From JBJHCA01 sp050485785 (GTDB taxonomy: Bacteria; Bacteroidota; Bacteroidia; Chitinophagales; Saprospiraceae): 23,081 bases of DNA. Positions within the stretch are counted from its first letter, which is position 1. Each line of letters opens with the position of its first letter. The position numbers were made by a program, and so were the translations under genes. Where the stretch lies: assembly GCA_050485785.1 (NCBI GenBank), contig JBJHCA010000053.1:1-23081 (forward strand), read 5' to 3'. The notes below the pieces were generated by a model. It was not told where the DNA came from. It made no database searches and saw only the letters and a program-made list of their open reading frames with translations. Of this stretch, positions 9,046 to 16,288 are shown one piece after another.

Positions 9046-9909
9046 TTATGCTTTGACCCCCACGGTAATATTATCAATAAGTCTGACGCCTTCAAGGTAT
9101 CCGGCAAAGCAAATCACTACTTCCTGTCCCGGCCGCGGCCAATTGCTCAGCACTTCCAGACTGAGCGGCAGGGCAATTTCGAGGTATTCAGTTTCAATGC
9201 CGGCTGCATTCAGTTTTTCCCGGGCTGTTTTACGGGCTTCTTTCCATTTCATTTCACCGCAAACGCTGCCCAGCCACTTCAGGGTTTTGTAAATATGCCT
9301 GGCTGTGTGAGTGCCTTCGGTACTGAGCCGTTCATTGCGCGAGCTCAGAGCCAGTCCGTTTACATCGCGTACGGTAGGGCAGGGGATTAGCTGTGCACTG
9401 AGGTTTTTTTGGGATATCAGTTTGTTGACTACACACACCTGTTGATAATCCTTAAGCCCCATGTATAGTTTTACAGGGTGTTCAAACAGGCGAAGAAACT
9501 TATGAATTATGGCCGCCACGCCCTGAAAGTGCCCCGGACGGTAACGTCCTTCCATTTCAGTTTCAATAACTCCCAAATCGTAGTGTTCAATGGCTTCCTC
9601 CGGTGGATACATATCCTTTACAGAGGGCATAAATACGGCATGGACCCTGGCATGCTGCAACAGTGAAAGGTCTTTTTTGGGCTTGCGAGGGTACTTCTCC
9701 AGGTCGTCGGCCACATTAAACTGAGCGGGATTGACAAAGATACTTACTACCACAACATCGCATTGATCCAAAGCAAGCTCTGCCAGCGAAATATGTCCGG
9801 AATGCAATGCGCCCATGGTTGGAACAAAACCTACGGATTTATTCCTCGCTACTGCTTCACGTACAAAGGCTTTCAGATCGTCTGGATGGTGTATAAGTTT
9901 CATGGGCAA
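9046..9909 (-). CDS. panC: Pantoate--beta-alanine ligase (pantothenate synthetase)
   Basis: Predicted 287 residues, full family length. It joins pantoate and beta-alanine with ATP through a pantoyl-adenylate intermediate. Motifs in order: VGFVPTMGALHSGH (26-39, ATP-binding HxGH), VVSIFVNPAQFN (about 54-65), EKYPR, the Y-RPGHFQGV segment that carries pantoate- and ATP-contacting residues, MGLKDYQQ, and the LSSRNERLS loop. It is first in the minus-strand cluster panC-panD-flippase-rfaE2-CHAT and has a good Bacteroidota-type promoter directly upstream. PanD supplies its beta-alanine substrate; panB is not in the window. Confidence 0.96.
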   Translation of the reverse strand: MPMKLIHHPDDLKAFVREAVARNKSVGFVPTMGALHSGHISLAELALDQCDVVVVSIFVNPAQFNVADDLEKYPRKPKKDLSLLQHARVHAVFMPSVKDMYPPEEAIEHYDLGVIETEMEGRYRPGHFQGVAAIIHKFLRLFEHPVKLYMGLKDYQQVCVVNKLISQKNLSAQLIPCPTVRDVNGLALSSRNERLSTEGTHTARHIYKTLKWLGSVCGEMKWKEARKTAREKLNAAGIETEYLEIALPLSLEVLSNWPRPGQEVVICFAGYLEGVRLIDNITVGVKA

Positions 9910-9925
9910 TCGCCAAAAAAAGCCG

Positions 9926-9954
9926 CAAAGCTAAGACTTTGCTTAAAAAAACAA
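9926..9954 (-). promoter_or_regulatory. Bacteroidota-type promoter for panC
   Basis: On the minus strand the -7 element TAGCTTTG (9933-9926) matches TAnnTTTG. A TTG at 9954-9952 stands 18 nt upstream, within the spacing known for the Bacteroidota primary sigma factor. It ends 16 nt before the panC ATG, implying a very short leader. Confidence 0.55.
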
Positions 9955-9995
9955 AGCCTTACTTGCCTATATTAAAAATAATGTTCAATATTTCG

Positions 9996-10003
9996 TACCT
10001 TTG
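9996..10003 (+). promoter_or_regulatory. -7 element for the plus-strand envelope cluster
   Basis: TACCTTTG, followed by CA, matches the Bacteroidota consensus TAnnTTTG. It lies 51 nt before the ATG at 10055, in an AT-rich divergent gap shared with panC. No TTG is seen at the expected -33 position, so the call rests on the -7 box and location. Confidence 0.5.
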
Positions 10004-10054
10004 CATGTGCTTAAAGAAGCAAACTTCTCATTTACTCAATACTAAAAGGATTTT

Positions 10055-10888
10055 ATGGATAAGAAGCGAGTTCTGATCGTAACGCAGGAAATGAAACCAT
10101 ATACGGCATTTAGCGAAATATCCGAAATTGCCAGAAAGTTGCCGCAGTACGTTCAGGGTCAAGGATTGGATATCAGGGTGCTGATGCCACGGTTTGGTAC
10201 AATTAACGAACGCAGACACCGCCTCCACGAAGTTGTAAGATTATCCGGAATGAACATTATTGTGGATGATGATGACTATCCACTGATCATCAAGGTAGCT
10301 TCCGTTCCGGGAGCCAGAATGCAGGTTTACTTCCTCGATAATGAGGACTTCTTCAAAAGAAAATTTGTTTTCGAAGACGGTACCGGTAAGTTCTACGATG
10401 ACAATGCCGACCGAATGGTATTCTTTTGCAAAGGAGTGATCGAAACGGTGAAGAAGTTTGGCTGGGCACCCGATATTGTCCATTGCCATGGCTGGATGAC
10501 CAGCCTTATCCCGTTTTATCTCAAAACCACATACAGCAAAGAGCCGCTGTTTAAAGACAGCAGGGTTGTATATTCCGTGTACCAGAACGATCCGGGCAAA
10601 AACTTCGGCAACGACTTTTTTGCCAAGGCTTCTATCAACGAACTCAATGAAGCTGATCTCACCGCATTTAAACCCAACGGTCACATAGATTTACATACCG
10701 GTGCCAGCGGATATGCGGATGCCCTGATCTTTAATCCCGAGAATATTCAGGAAAAACTGGTTGAAATGTTCATGGGGCTTCAAGACAAACCCCTGCTTAG
10801 CCAGCCGTTCAATCCCGATGAGGACGAATTTCTGAGCAGTTACCTCGAGTTTTACAACCAGCTTATTGGCGTTGAAGTGGAGGAATAG
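10055..10888 (+). CDS. Glycogen/starch synthase N-terminal-domain protein, probably non-catalytic as a synthase
   Basis: Predicted 277 residues. It aligns with the N-terminal Rossmann half of GT5 glycogen/starch synthases: RVLIVTQEMKPYTAFSE (5-21), the LPQYVQGQGLDIRVLMPRFG strand (29-48), VYFLDNEDFFKRK (91-103), and APDIVHCHGWMTSLIPFYLK (138-157). True synthases are nearly twice as long, with a C-terminal GT-B domain that is absent here. They also carry a KTGGL motif after the first strand; here the equivalent is KPYTAFSEI. Stand-alone proteins of this kind are common in Bacteroidota before a DUF4270 gene, as seen here. The fold is clear. The real activity is unknown, and the usual database name glycogen synthase is likely misleading. 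Confidence 0.8.
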   Translation: MDKKRVLIVTQEMKPYTAFSEISEIARKLPQYVQGQGLDIRVLMPRFGTINERRHRLHEVVRLSGMNIIVDDDDYPLIIKVASVPGARMQVYFLDNEDFFKRKFVFEDGTGKFYDDNADRMVFFCKGVIETVKKFGWAPDIVHCHGWMTSLIPFYLKTTYSKEPLFKDSRVVYSVYQNDPGKNFGNDFFAKASINELNEADLTAFKPNGHIDLHTGASGYADALIFNPENIQEKLVEMFMGLQDKPLLSQPFNPDEDEFLSSYLEFYNQLIGVEVEE

Positions 10889-10940
10889 GGCTTTTTAGTC
10901 GAATTTTTAAAATAGGCCGCGTCCCTTAACAACGAACCAT

Positions 10941-10948
10941 TACTTTTG
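10941..10948 (+). promoter_or_regulatory. Possible -7 element upstream of the DUF4270 lipoprotein gene
   Basis: TACTTTTG, followed by CA, matches TAnnTTTG and lies 38 nt before the ATG at 10987, inside a 98-nt gap that is long for this cluster. No clear TTG at the -33 position. Confidence 0.45.
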
Positions 10949-10986
10949 CACGTTTGGAAAAGTAATTAAGCCCGTACATTCTATTC

Positions 10987-12357
10987 ATGCATTCATTCAG
11001 GATTTTGCCGGCACTCGTTCCGGCGCTTTTCATACTTGTAACCGCTTGTAACAAACCATCGGGAGTAGGTTCCGGGTTGGTTCTCGAAGATCAAGTCAAC
11101 TTTGAGTTTTCCGATGAAGTCAAGGTGTCCATGCATACTGTACCCGATGACTCCATCAGGATTTTTGATCCCAACCCCACCGTGATTCAAAATAACCTGC
11201 ATCTGTGGGGTAAGGTGGATGACCACATTTTTGGCCATTCCGCCTCCTCCGTTTATGCACAACTAATTCCTACCAGCTACCAACCTGAGTTTACGTTCAG
11301 GGAAGAGGATGATGAGTACTCCATTGACTCCATAGTTCTAACGCTTAGGTATGCACGCAACAGGGTTTACGGTACCCCCGGCAATCCTGTGGATATGGAA
11401 GTGTATCAGGTGGCTGAATTCATGGACTACCTTACTCCTGCCTGGTCAAACATGAGTTTCGAAACCGGTGAAAAAATAGGCCAGAAGCAGTTTGTTCCCC
11501 GCCCTGCCGGCCGTGTGATGGTAGACACAAATATCATTGATCCACATATCCGCATTCCACTTGATCCCGATCTAGGGCAATGGTTTCTGGATGAACCGGC
11601 AGAGACTTTTCTCACTGATGACAACTTTGTGAATGCATTTTATGGCATCTATCTGACGGCCGGTGAGATAACTAACCAGATGCTGTATTTCAACTTTTAC
11701 AGCAGCATCAGTGGTATAACACTTTACTACACTAAAAACGGTGAAGAAAGCAACAGTTTCAGGCTGGCTTTTAACCGGTTTTTTATTGTGGGCATGAACT
11801 TTGAACATGATTATGCCGGAACCGATGTGGAGGTGGGTATCCAAAGCGAGAATCCCAAGGCAGAGGAATACTATTTGCAGGGCATGAACGGCGTAAACAT
11901 CGCCTTCTCTTTTGATGATCTTGAAAGCCTGGGTAACATCATTGTCAACAAGGCAGAAATTGAATTCAATATTGCCCGCGAAGAAGTTAACTCAGTCTTT
12001 CCCCCGCCCAATCAAATTTTACTGGTGCAGCGCAGGAATGATAACTTCACGGTTGTGAGGGATGTTACTGTATCCGGAAATACCGGAAACCCCAACCCGT
12101 TTTTTCTGTTTGGCGGATCACTGACGCGGGTGGGTAATACCGATCCCGATATTCTGGTCAGACATCCCCTGGTTTCAAGGTATACGATGAATATCTCCGG
12201 GGCGTTGCAGGATATCCTGATGGGAAGGGTAGAGGATAACACTTTGTATCTCAGAGTGTACCCGAAAATTGAAAGCCCAAACAGAGCGGTAATAGCCGGT
12301 CCGGGACATCCCGATCTGGCTCCGGTGGTAAGAATTTATTATACGTCGATTGACTAA
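10987..12357 (+). CDS. DUF4270 family lipoprotein
   Basis: Predicted 456 residues. The N-terminus is a lipoprotein signal: short basic start, hydrophobic stretch 7-19, and the lipobox-like LVTAC with Cys21. It should therefore be exported and lipid-anchored, probably in the outer membrane. The body is beta-rich. The DUF4270 hallmark is seen early as YSIDSIVLTLRYA (about 107-119), then YGTPGNPVDMEVYQV, and near the C-terminus NTLYLRVYPKIESPN before the terminal strand VRIYYTSID. Position between the glycogen-synthase-like gene and glmS matches a conserved Bacteroidota gene order. Molecular function is unknown. A role in envelope or surface polysaccharide work is a guess from location only. Confidence 0.85.
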   Translation: MHSFRILPALVPALFILVTACNKPSGVGSGLVLEDQVNFEFSDEVKVSMHTVPDDSIRIFDPNPTVIQNNLHLWGKVDDHIFGHSASSVYAQLIPTSYQPEFTFREEDDEYSIDSIVLTLRYARNRVYGTPGNPVDMEVYQVAEFMDYLTPAWSNMSFETGEKIGQKQFVPRPAGRVMVDTNIIDPHIRIPLDPDLGQWFLDEPAETFLTDDNFVNAFYGIYLTAGEITNQMLYFNFYSSISGITLYYTKNGEESNSFRLAFNRFFIVGMNFEHDYAGTDVEVGIQSENPKAEEYYLQGMNGVNIAFSFDDLESLGNIIVNKAEIEFNIAREEVNSVFPPPNQILLVQRRNDNFTVVRDVTVSGNTGNPNPFFLFGGSLTRVGNTDPDILVRHPLVSRYTMNISGALQDILMGRVEDNTLYLRVYPKIESPNRAVIAGPGHPDLAPVVRIYYTSID

Positions 12358-12386
12358 TTGTTTAAGGTACTTCAGTTGAATACATC

Positions 12387-14228
12387 ATGTGTGGAATAAT
12401 CGCCTATCTGGGAGAGCGCAAGGCACAAGACATATTATTGACCGGATTAAAGCGGCTTGAATACCGGGGTTATGACAGTGCAGGCATAGCCACGCTCAAC
12501 GGTGATATCCGCGTGATCAAGCGAAAGGGCAAAGTTTCGGAACTCGAGGCTGCATTGAACGGTCAAAACCTGTCAGGCTCAGTAGGTATTGGACACACCA
12601 GATGGGCCACCCACGGTGAACCCAACAACATCAATGCCCATCCCCATTTGAGCAGCAATGGGAGGCTGGCCCTGGTCCACAATGGTATTATTGAAAACTA
12701 CTCCGTACTCAAGGATGCCTTGAGGATGGATGGGGTTAATTTTGTGAGTGAAACCGATACGGAAGTGCTGGTACAGCTCATCCATGTAATCCAGGAAAAA
12801 GACAATCTTCCGGTGGAAGAGGCTGTTCGCATTGCCCTTACCAAAGTGATCGGTGCTTATGCCATTGTTGTAATCGACAGAGAAGATCCCGGAAAAATAG
12901 TGGCAGCCCGTCAAGGCAGCCCTCTGGTTATCGGCATTGGTGACAATGAATTTCTTATTGCATCGGATGCCTCCCCGATTGTTGAATATACGCAGAAGGT
13001 TGTGTACCTCAACGATAAGGAAATTGCCATCATCGAACTGGAAAATGGGCTTAAAGTAAAGTCCATCAGTAATAAGGTTATCAATCCCTACATCGAGCAT
13101 CTCAATTTGCAGATCGAACAGCTTGAAAAAGGGAACTTTGAACACTACATGCTCAAGGAAATTTTTGAGCAACCGGAAACCCTGGCTGATTGCATGCGGG
13201 GGCGACTAAAAACCGAGTTCAGCCCCACCATCAAACTGGGCGGACTCGAAGAATATGAGAACCGGATACTGCAGGCCCGCCGGATGGTGATTGCTGCCTG
13301 CGGCACATCCTGGCATGCTGCCCTCATCGGCGAGTATCTTATCGAACACCTGGCCCGCATTCCGGTTGAGGTAGAGTATGCCTCTGAGTTTAGGTACCGC
13401 AATCCCATACTCAATGAAGAGGACTTTTTTATTGCCATTTCCCAGTCCGGGGAAACAGCCGATACCCTGGCTGCACTGGAATTGGCTAATACCCGTCAGG
13501 CCTTGACCTACGGCATTGTCAATGTGGTTGGTTCATCCATTTCCCGCAATACCCATGCCGGTTCATACATACATGCCGGCCCAGAAATTGGGGTGGCATC
13601 TACCAAGGCATTTACCGGCAGCGTCACGCTTCTGACCATGATGGCCATGGCACTGGGTTTTAAACGGGGTACTATTTCCAAATCCTACCACCGCGAATTG
13701 CAACGTGAACTGGAAGAGATCCCGGCCAAGATCCGGGAAGTGCTCAAAGTCAATGACCAGATCAGAGATCTGGCCGGATTATTCATCCAGGCTAACAATG
13801 CCCTTTATCTTGGCCGGGGATACAATTTTCCCGTAGCACTGGAGGGAGCCCTTAAATTGAAGGAGATCTCCTACATTCACGCAGAAGGCTATCCGGCGGC
13901 AGAAATGAAGCACGGCCCCATTGCCCTGATTGATGAAAATATGCCGGTGGTGGTACTGGCCACGAACAAAAGTGCTTACGGAAAAGTTCTTAGTAATATA
14001 CAGGAAGTGAAAGCCAGAAGCGGTATCGTACTGGCTATTGTTACCAAAGGCGATACGGAAATCAAAAAAATAGCCGACTACACTATAGAAATTCCCGAAA
14101 CACCCGAACCGCTTTCACCCCTGGTTTCGGTAGTTCCCTTGCAGTTACTGGCTTACCATGTAGCCGTGCTTCGCGGATGCAATGTTGACCAGCCTCGAAA
14201 TCTGGCCAAATCGGTAACAGTAGAATAA
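12387..14228 (+). CDS. glmS: Glutamine--fructose-6-phosphate aminotransferase (isomerizing)
   Basis: Predicted 613 residues, full length. It converts fructose-6-phosphate and glutamine to glucosamine-6-phosphate, the entry to UDP-GlcNAc for peptidoglycan and LPS. The N-terminal glutaminase begins MCGIIAYLG, so Cys2 becomes the nucleophile after Met removal. YRGYDSAG (26-33), GHTRWATHG (73-81) and HNGIIENY follow. The two SIS sugar domains are marked by AACGTSWHA and SQSGETADT in the first, and YLGRGYNFPVALEGALKLKE plus AAEMKHGPIALI in the second. The C-terminus ends in the typical QPRNLAKSVTVE. The gene starts 29 nt after the DUF4270 stop. No glmS ribozyme or other long leader fits in that gap. 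Confidence 0.98.
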   Translation: MCGIIAYLGERKAQDILLTGLKRLEYRGYDSAGIATLNGDIRVIKRKGKVSELEAALNGQNLSGSVGIGHTRWATHGEPNNINAHPHLSSNGRLALVHNGIIENYSVLKDALRMDGVNFVSETDTEVLVQLIHVIQEKDNLPVEEAVRIALTKVIGAYAIVVIDREDPGKIVAARQGSPLVIGIGDNEFLIASDASPIVEYTQKVVYLNDKEIAIIELENGLKVKSISNKVINPYIEHLNLQIEQLEKGNFEHYMLKEIFEQPETLADCMRGRLKTEFSPTIKLGGLEEYENRILQARRMVIAACGTSWHAALIGEYLIEHLARIPVEVEYASEFRYRNPILNEEDFFIAISQSGETADTLAALELANTRQALTYGIVNVVGSSISRNTHAGSYIHAGPEIGVASTKAFTGSVTLLTMMAMALGFKRGTISKSYHRELQRELEEIPAKIREVLKVNDQIRDLAGLFIQANNALYLGRGYNFPVALEGALKLKEISYIHAEGYPAAEMKHGPIALIDENMPVVVLATNKSAYGKVLSNIQEVKARSGIVLAIVTKGDTEIKKIADYTIEIPETPEPLSPLVSVVPLQLLAYHVAVLRGCNVDQPRNLAKSVTVE

Positions 14229-14249
14229 CACTAAAACAGAAAATCTCAT

Positions 14250-14924
14250 TTGATGAATTACAATACCCAACGATCCAAAATGGTCATTCCCGAATACGGA
14301 AGGCATATGCAGGAACTGATCATGAATGCCAAGGCACTTGAAAATCCTGATGAACAATATGCTTACATCGAAAAGATCATAGATCTGATCCAGCAGATGT
14401 ACCCCCAAACCAAAAACGTGGATGACCCCAGAGCTAAACTTTGGCATCATGTATTCCAGATTGCCGATTACGATCTGAAAATAACACCTCCCTATGTGAT
14501 TCCTACAAGGGAAGATGATCTCAAAAAGCCTGATCCCATTCAGTATCCTGTCAACGGCATCACTTTCAGGCACTACGGGCGTAACATCACCAACATGCTT
14601 AAAAAAGCAGAGACACTGGCCGAAGGTGATGCACGCAATGAATATGTGGAACTCATCGGATCATACATGAAGCTTGCCTATGCCAACTGGCACAGTGAAA
14701 GCAATATCACCGATGAGAACATCCGGCACGATATCATCAAAATGACCCGGGGAGTCATTGTCCCTGATGAAAAACTCTCCTTTGATTTGTTGCTTGACGG
14801 CGACAGTGATCACTCCCGTACAAGAAGACAGCAAAGCCAGCGCACCAACCGATCCGGCGGGCGCAACCGAAACGGACACAAAAATCAACGGACATCCAAG
14901 GGACGTGGCCGCAGAAAAAGGTAA
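14250..14924 (+). CDS. DUF4290 domain protein with Arg/Gly/Asn-rich basic tail
   Basis: Predicted 224 residues, cytosolic (no signal or membrane segment). Residues 1-185 match the DUF4290 family of Bacteroidota, with features such as YNTQRSKMVIPEYGRHMQ (4-21), YAYIEKIIDLIQQMYPQ (37-53), LWHHVFQIADYDLKITPPY, and a helical YVELIGSYMKLAYANWH segment. From about residue 187 the protein becomes a low-complexity tail rich in Arg, Lys, Asn, Gln and Gly, ending GRGRRKR. Such tails often bind nucleic acid (inference). It lies 21 nt after glmS and 25 nt before murA, so co-expression with UDP-GlcNAc and peptidoglycan synthesis is likely. Biochemical function is unknown. Confidence 0.85.
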   Translation: MMNYNTQRSKMVIPEYGRHMQELIMNAKALENPDEQYAYIEKIIDLIQQMYPQTKNVDDPRAKLWHHVFQIADYDLKITPPYVIPTREDDLKKPDPIQYPVNGITFRHYGRNITNMLKKAETLAEGDARNEYVELIGSYMKLAYANWHSESNITDENIRHDIIKMTRGVIVPDEKLSFDLLLDGDSDHSRTRRQQSQRTNRSGGRNRNGHKNQRTSKGRGRRKR

Positions 14925-14949
14925 GTTTGTCCCGCAATAATCTCGTGAT

Positions 14950-16278
14950 ATGATGCTTCTTTCCGATGCTTTTGAGGTGGAAGGTGGAGTAAAACTCAGT
15001 GGTAACCTGGTACCGCAAGGCGCAAAGAACGAAGCCCTGCAGGTGCTGTGTGCCTCAGTACTCACTTCCGAACCGGTTACCTACAGCAATATTCCCCGCA
15101 TTCTGGATGTTGAACGACTGATCAACCTGCTTAGCCTGCTGGGTGTAAAAACGGAGTGGAAATCCGAAGATACGCTCACTTTGCAGGCCGACAACCTGGA
15201 TATGGACTATCTGAACGACCCCAAGTTCATTGCCGATGCCCAGAAGATCCGCGGTTCCATCATGCTGGTTGGGGCTTTGTTGGCGAGATATAAAAAAGCA
15301 TTTCTGCCCAAGCCGGGAGGTGATAAAATTGGCCGCAGGCGAATTGATACACACCTGCTGGCTTTGGAAAAGCTGGGAGCCAGTTTCCGGTACGATGAAG
15401 CCAGGGCTACATTCTCCGTAAGTACCGGCCAGCTCACCGGCAATTACATTCTTCTCGACGAAATTTCCGTAACAGGAACCGCCAATATTGTACTGGCTGC
15501 CGTAATGGCCCGCGGAAAAACCACCATTTACAATGCAGCGTGTGAACCCTATGTGCAGCAGCTTTGCCGCATGCTCACGCGAATGGGGGCCAATATCAGG
15601 GGCATTGGTTCCAACCTGCTCGAAATTGAAGGCGTGGATCAACTGGGTGGAACTCACCACCGGCTGCTGCCCGATATGATTGAAATTGGTAGCTTTATTA
15701 CCATGGCCGCAGTTACCGGCTCGGAAATCGTGATCCGCGATGCTGCCGTTAATGAACTGGGCAATATTTTACCCGTGTTTCGCAAAGTCGGCCTTACGCT
15801 CAATATCAGCGGCGACGACATTCACGTTCCCCCGCACGATATTTACGAAATTGACACCTTCCTCGACGGCAGTGTTTTATCCGTATATGATGCCCCGTGG
15901 CCGGGATTTACTCCTGACCTCATCTCGGTGCTCATTGTCCTGGCATCACAGGCCCGGGGCAGCATGCTTATCCACCAGAAAATGTTTGAAAGCCGCCTGT
16001 TTTTTGTCGACAAACTCATCGACATGGGGGCGCAGATCATACTTTGTGATCCGCACCGGGCTACCGTCATCGGCTCGGCAAGAAAACAAAAGCTCAGGGC
16101 AATTACCATGACCTCACCCGATATCCGCGCAGGCGTGGCATTGCTTATCGCTGCTATGGCAGCAGAAGGAACCAGCATGATCCACAACATTAATCAAATT
16201 GACAGGGGATACCAGCACATCGAACAGCGTCTTAACGCATTGGGTGCCCGAATTAAGCGTATTTCTTATGATTCATAA
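14950..16278 (+). CDS. murA: UDP-N-acetylglucosamine 1-carboxyvinyltransferase, Asp-type active site
   Basis: Predicted 442 residues. It transfers enolpyruvate from PEP to UDP-GlcNAc, the first committed step of peptidoglycan synthesis, in the cytosol. The conserved Lys-Asn pair is visible in PQGAKNEAL (22-30), with DVERLINLLSLLG at 53-65. The active-site loop reads PKPGGDKIGRRRIDTH (120-135). The position held by catalytic Cys115 in E. coli is Asp125, a substitution known to make MurA insensitive to fosfomycin. Later family markers include VTGTANIVLAAVMARG and the C-terminal DIRAGVALLIAAMAAEG and IDRGYQHIEQRL. Two consecutive ATG codons stand at the start. The end overlaps, or nearly touches, the next gene. 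Confidence 0.97.
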   Translation: MMLLSDAFEVEGGVKLSGNLVPQGAKNEALQVLCASVLTSEPVTYSNIPRILDVERLINLLSLLGVKTEWKSEDTLTLQADNLDMDYLNDPKFIADAQKIRGSIMLVGALLARYKKAFLPKPGGDKIGRRRIDTHLLALEKLGASFRYDEARATFSVSTGQLTGNYILLDEISVTGTANIVLAAVMARGKTTIYNAACEPYVQQLCRMLTRMGANIRGIGSNLLEIEGVDQLGGTHHRLLPDMIEIGSFITMAAVTGSEIVIRDAAVNELGNILPVFRKVGLTLNISGDDIHVPPHDIYEIDTFLDGSVLSVYDAPWPGFTPDLISVLIVLASQARGSMLIHQKMFESRLFFVDKLIDMGAQIILCDPHRATVIGSARKQKLRAITMTSPDIRAGVALLIAAMAAEGTSMIHNINQIDRGYQHIEQRLNALGARIKRISYDS

Positions 16279-16288
16279 CTCTTTGTTT

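Noticed and set aside
12358..12386. glmS ribozyme upstream of glmS
   Set aside because: Only 29 nt separate glmS from the DUF4270 gene, far too little for the ribozyme, and none of its core elements is seen.
16199..16288. Longer N-terminus for the prolyl oligopeptidase starting at 16199
   Set aside because: It would overlap murA by 80 nt and place a polar stretch before an otherwise perfect signal peptide. The ATG at 16289, or at most 16268, is preferred.
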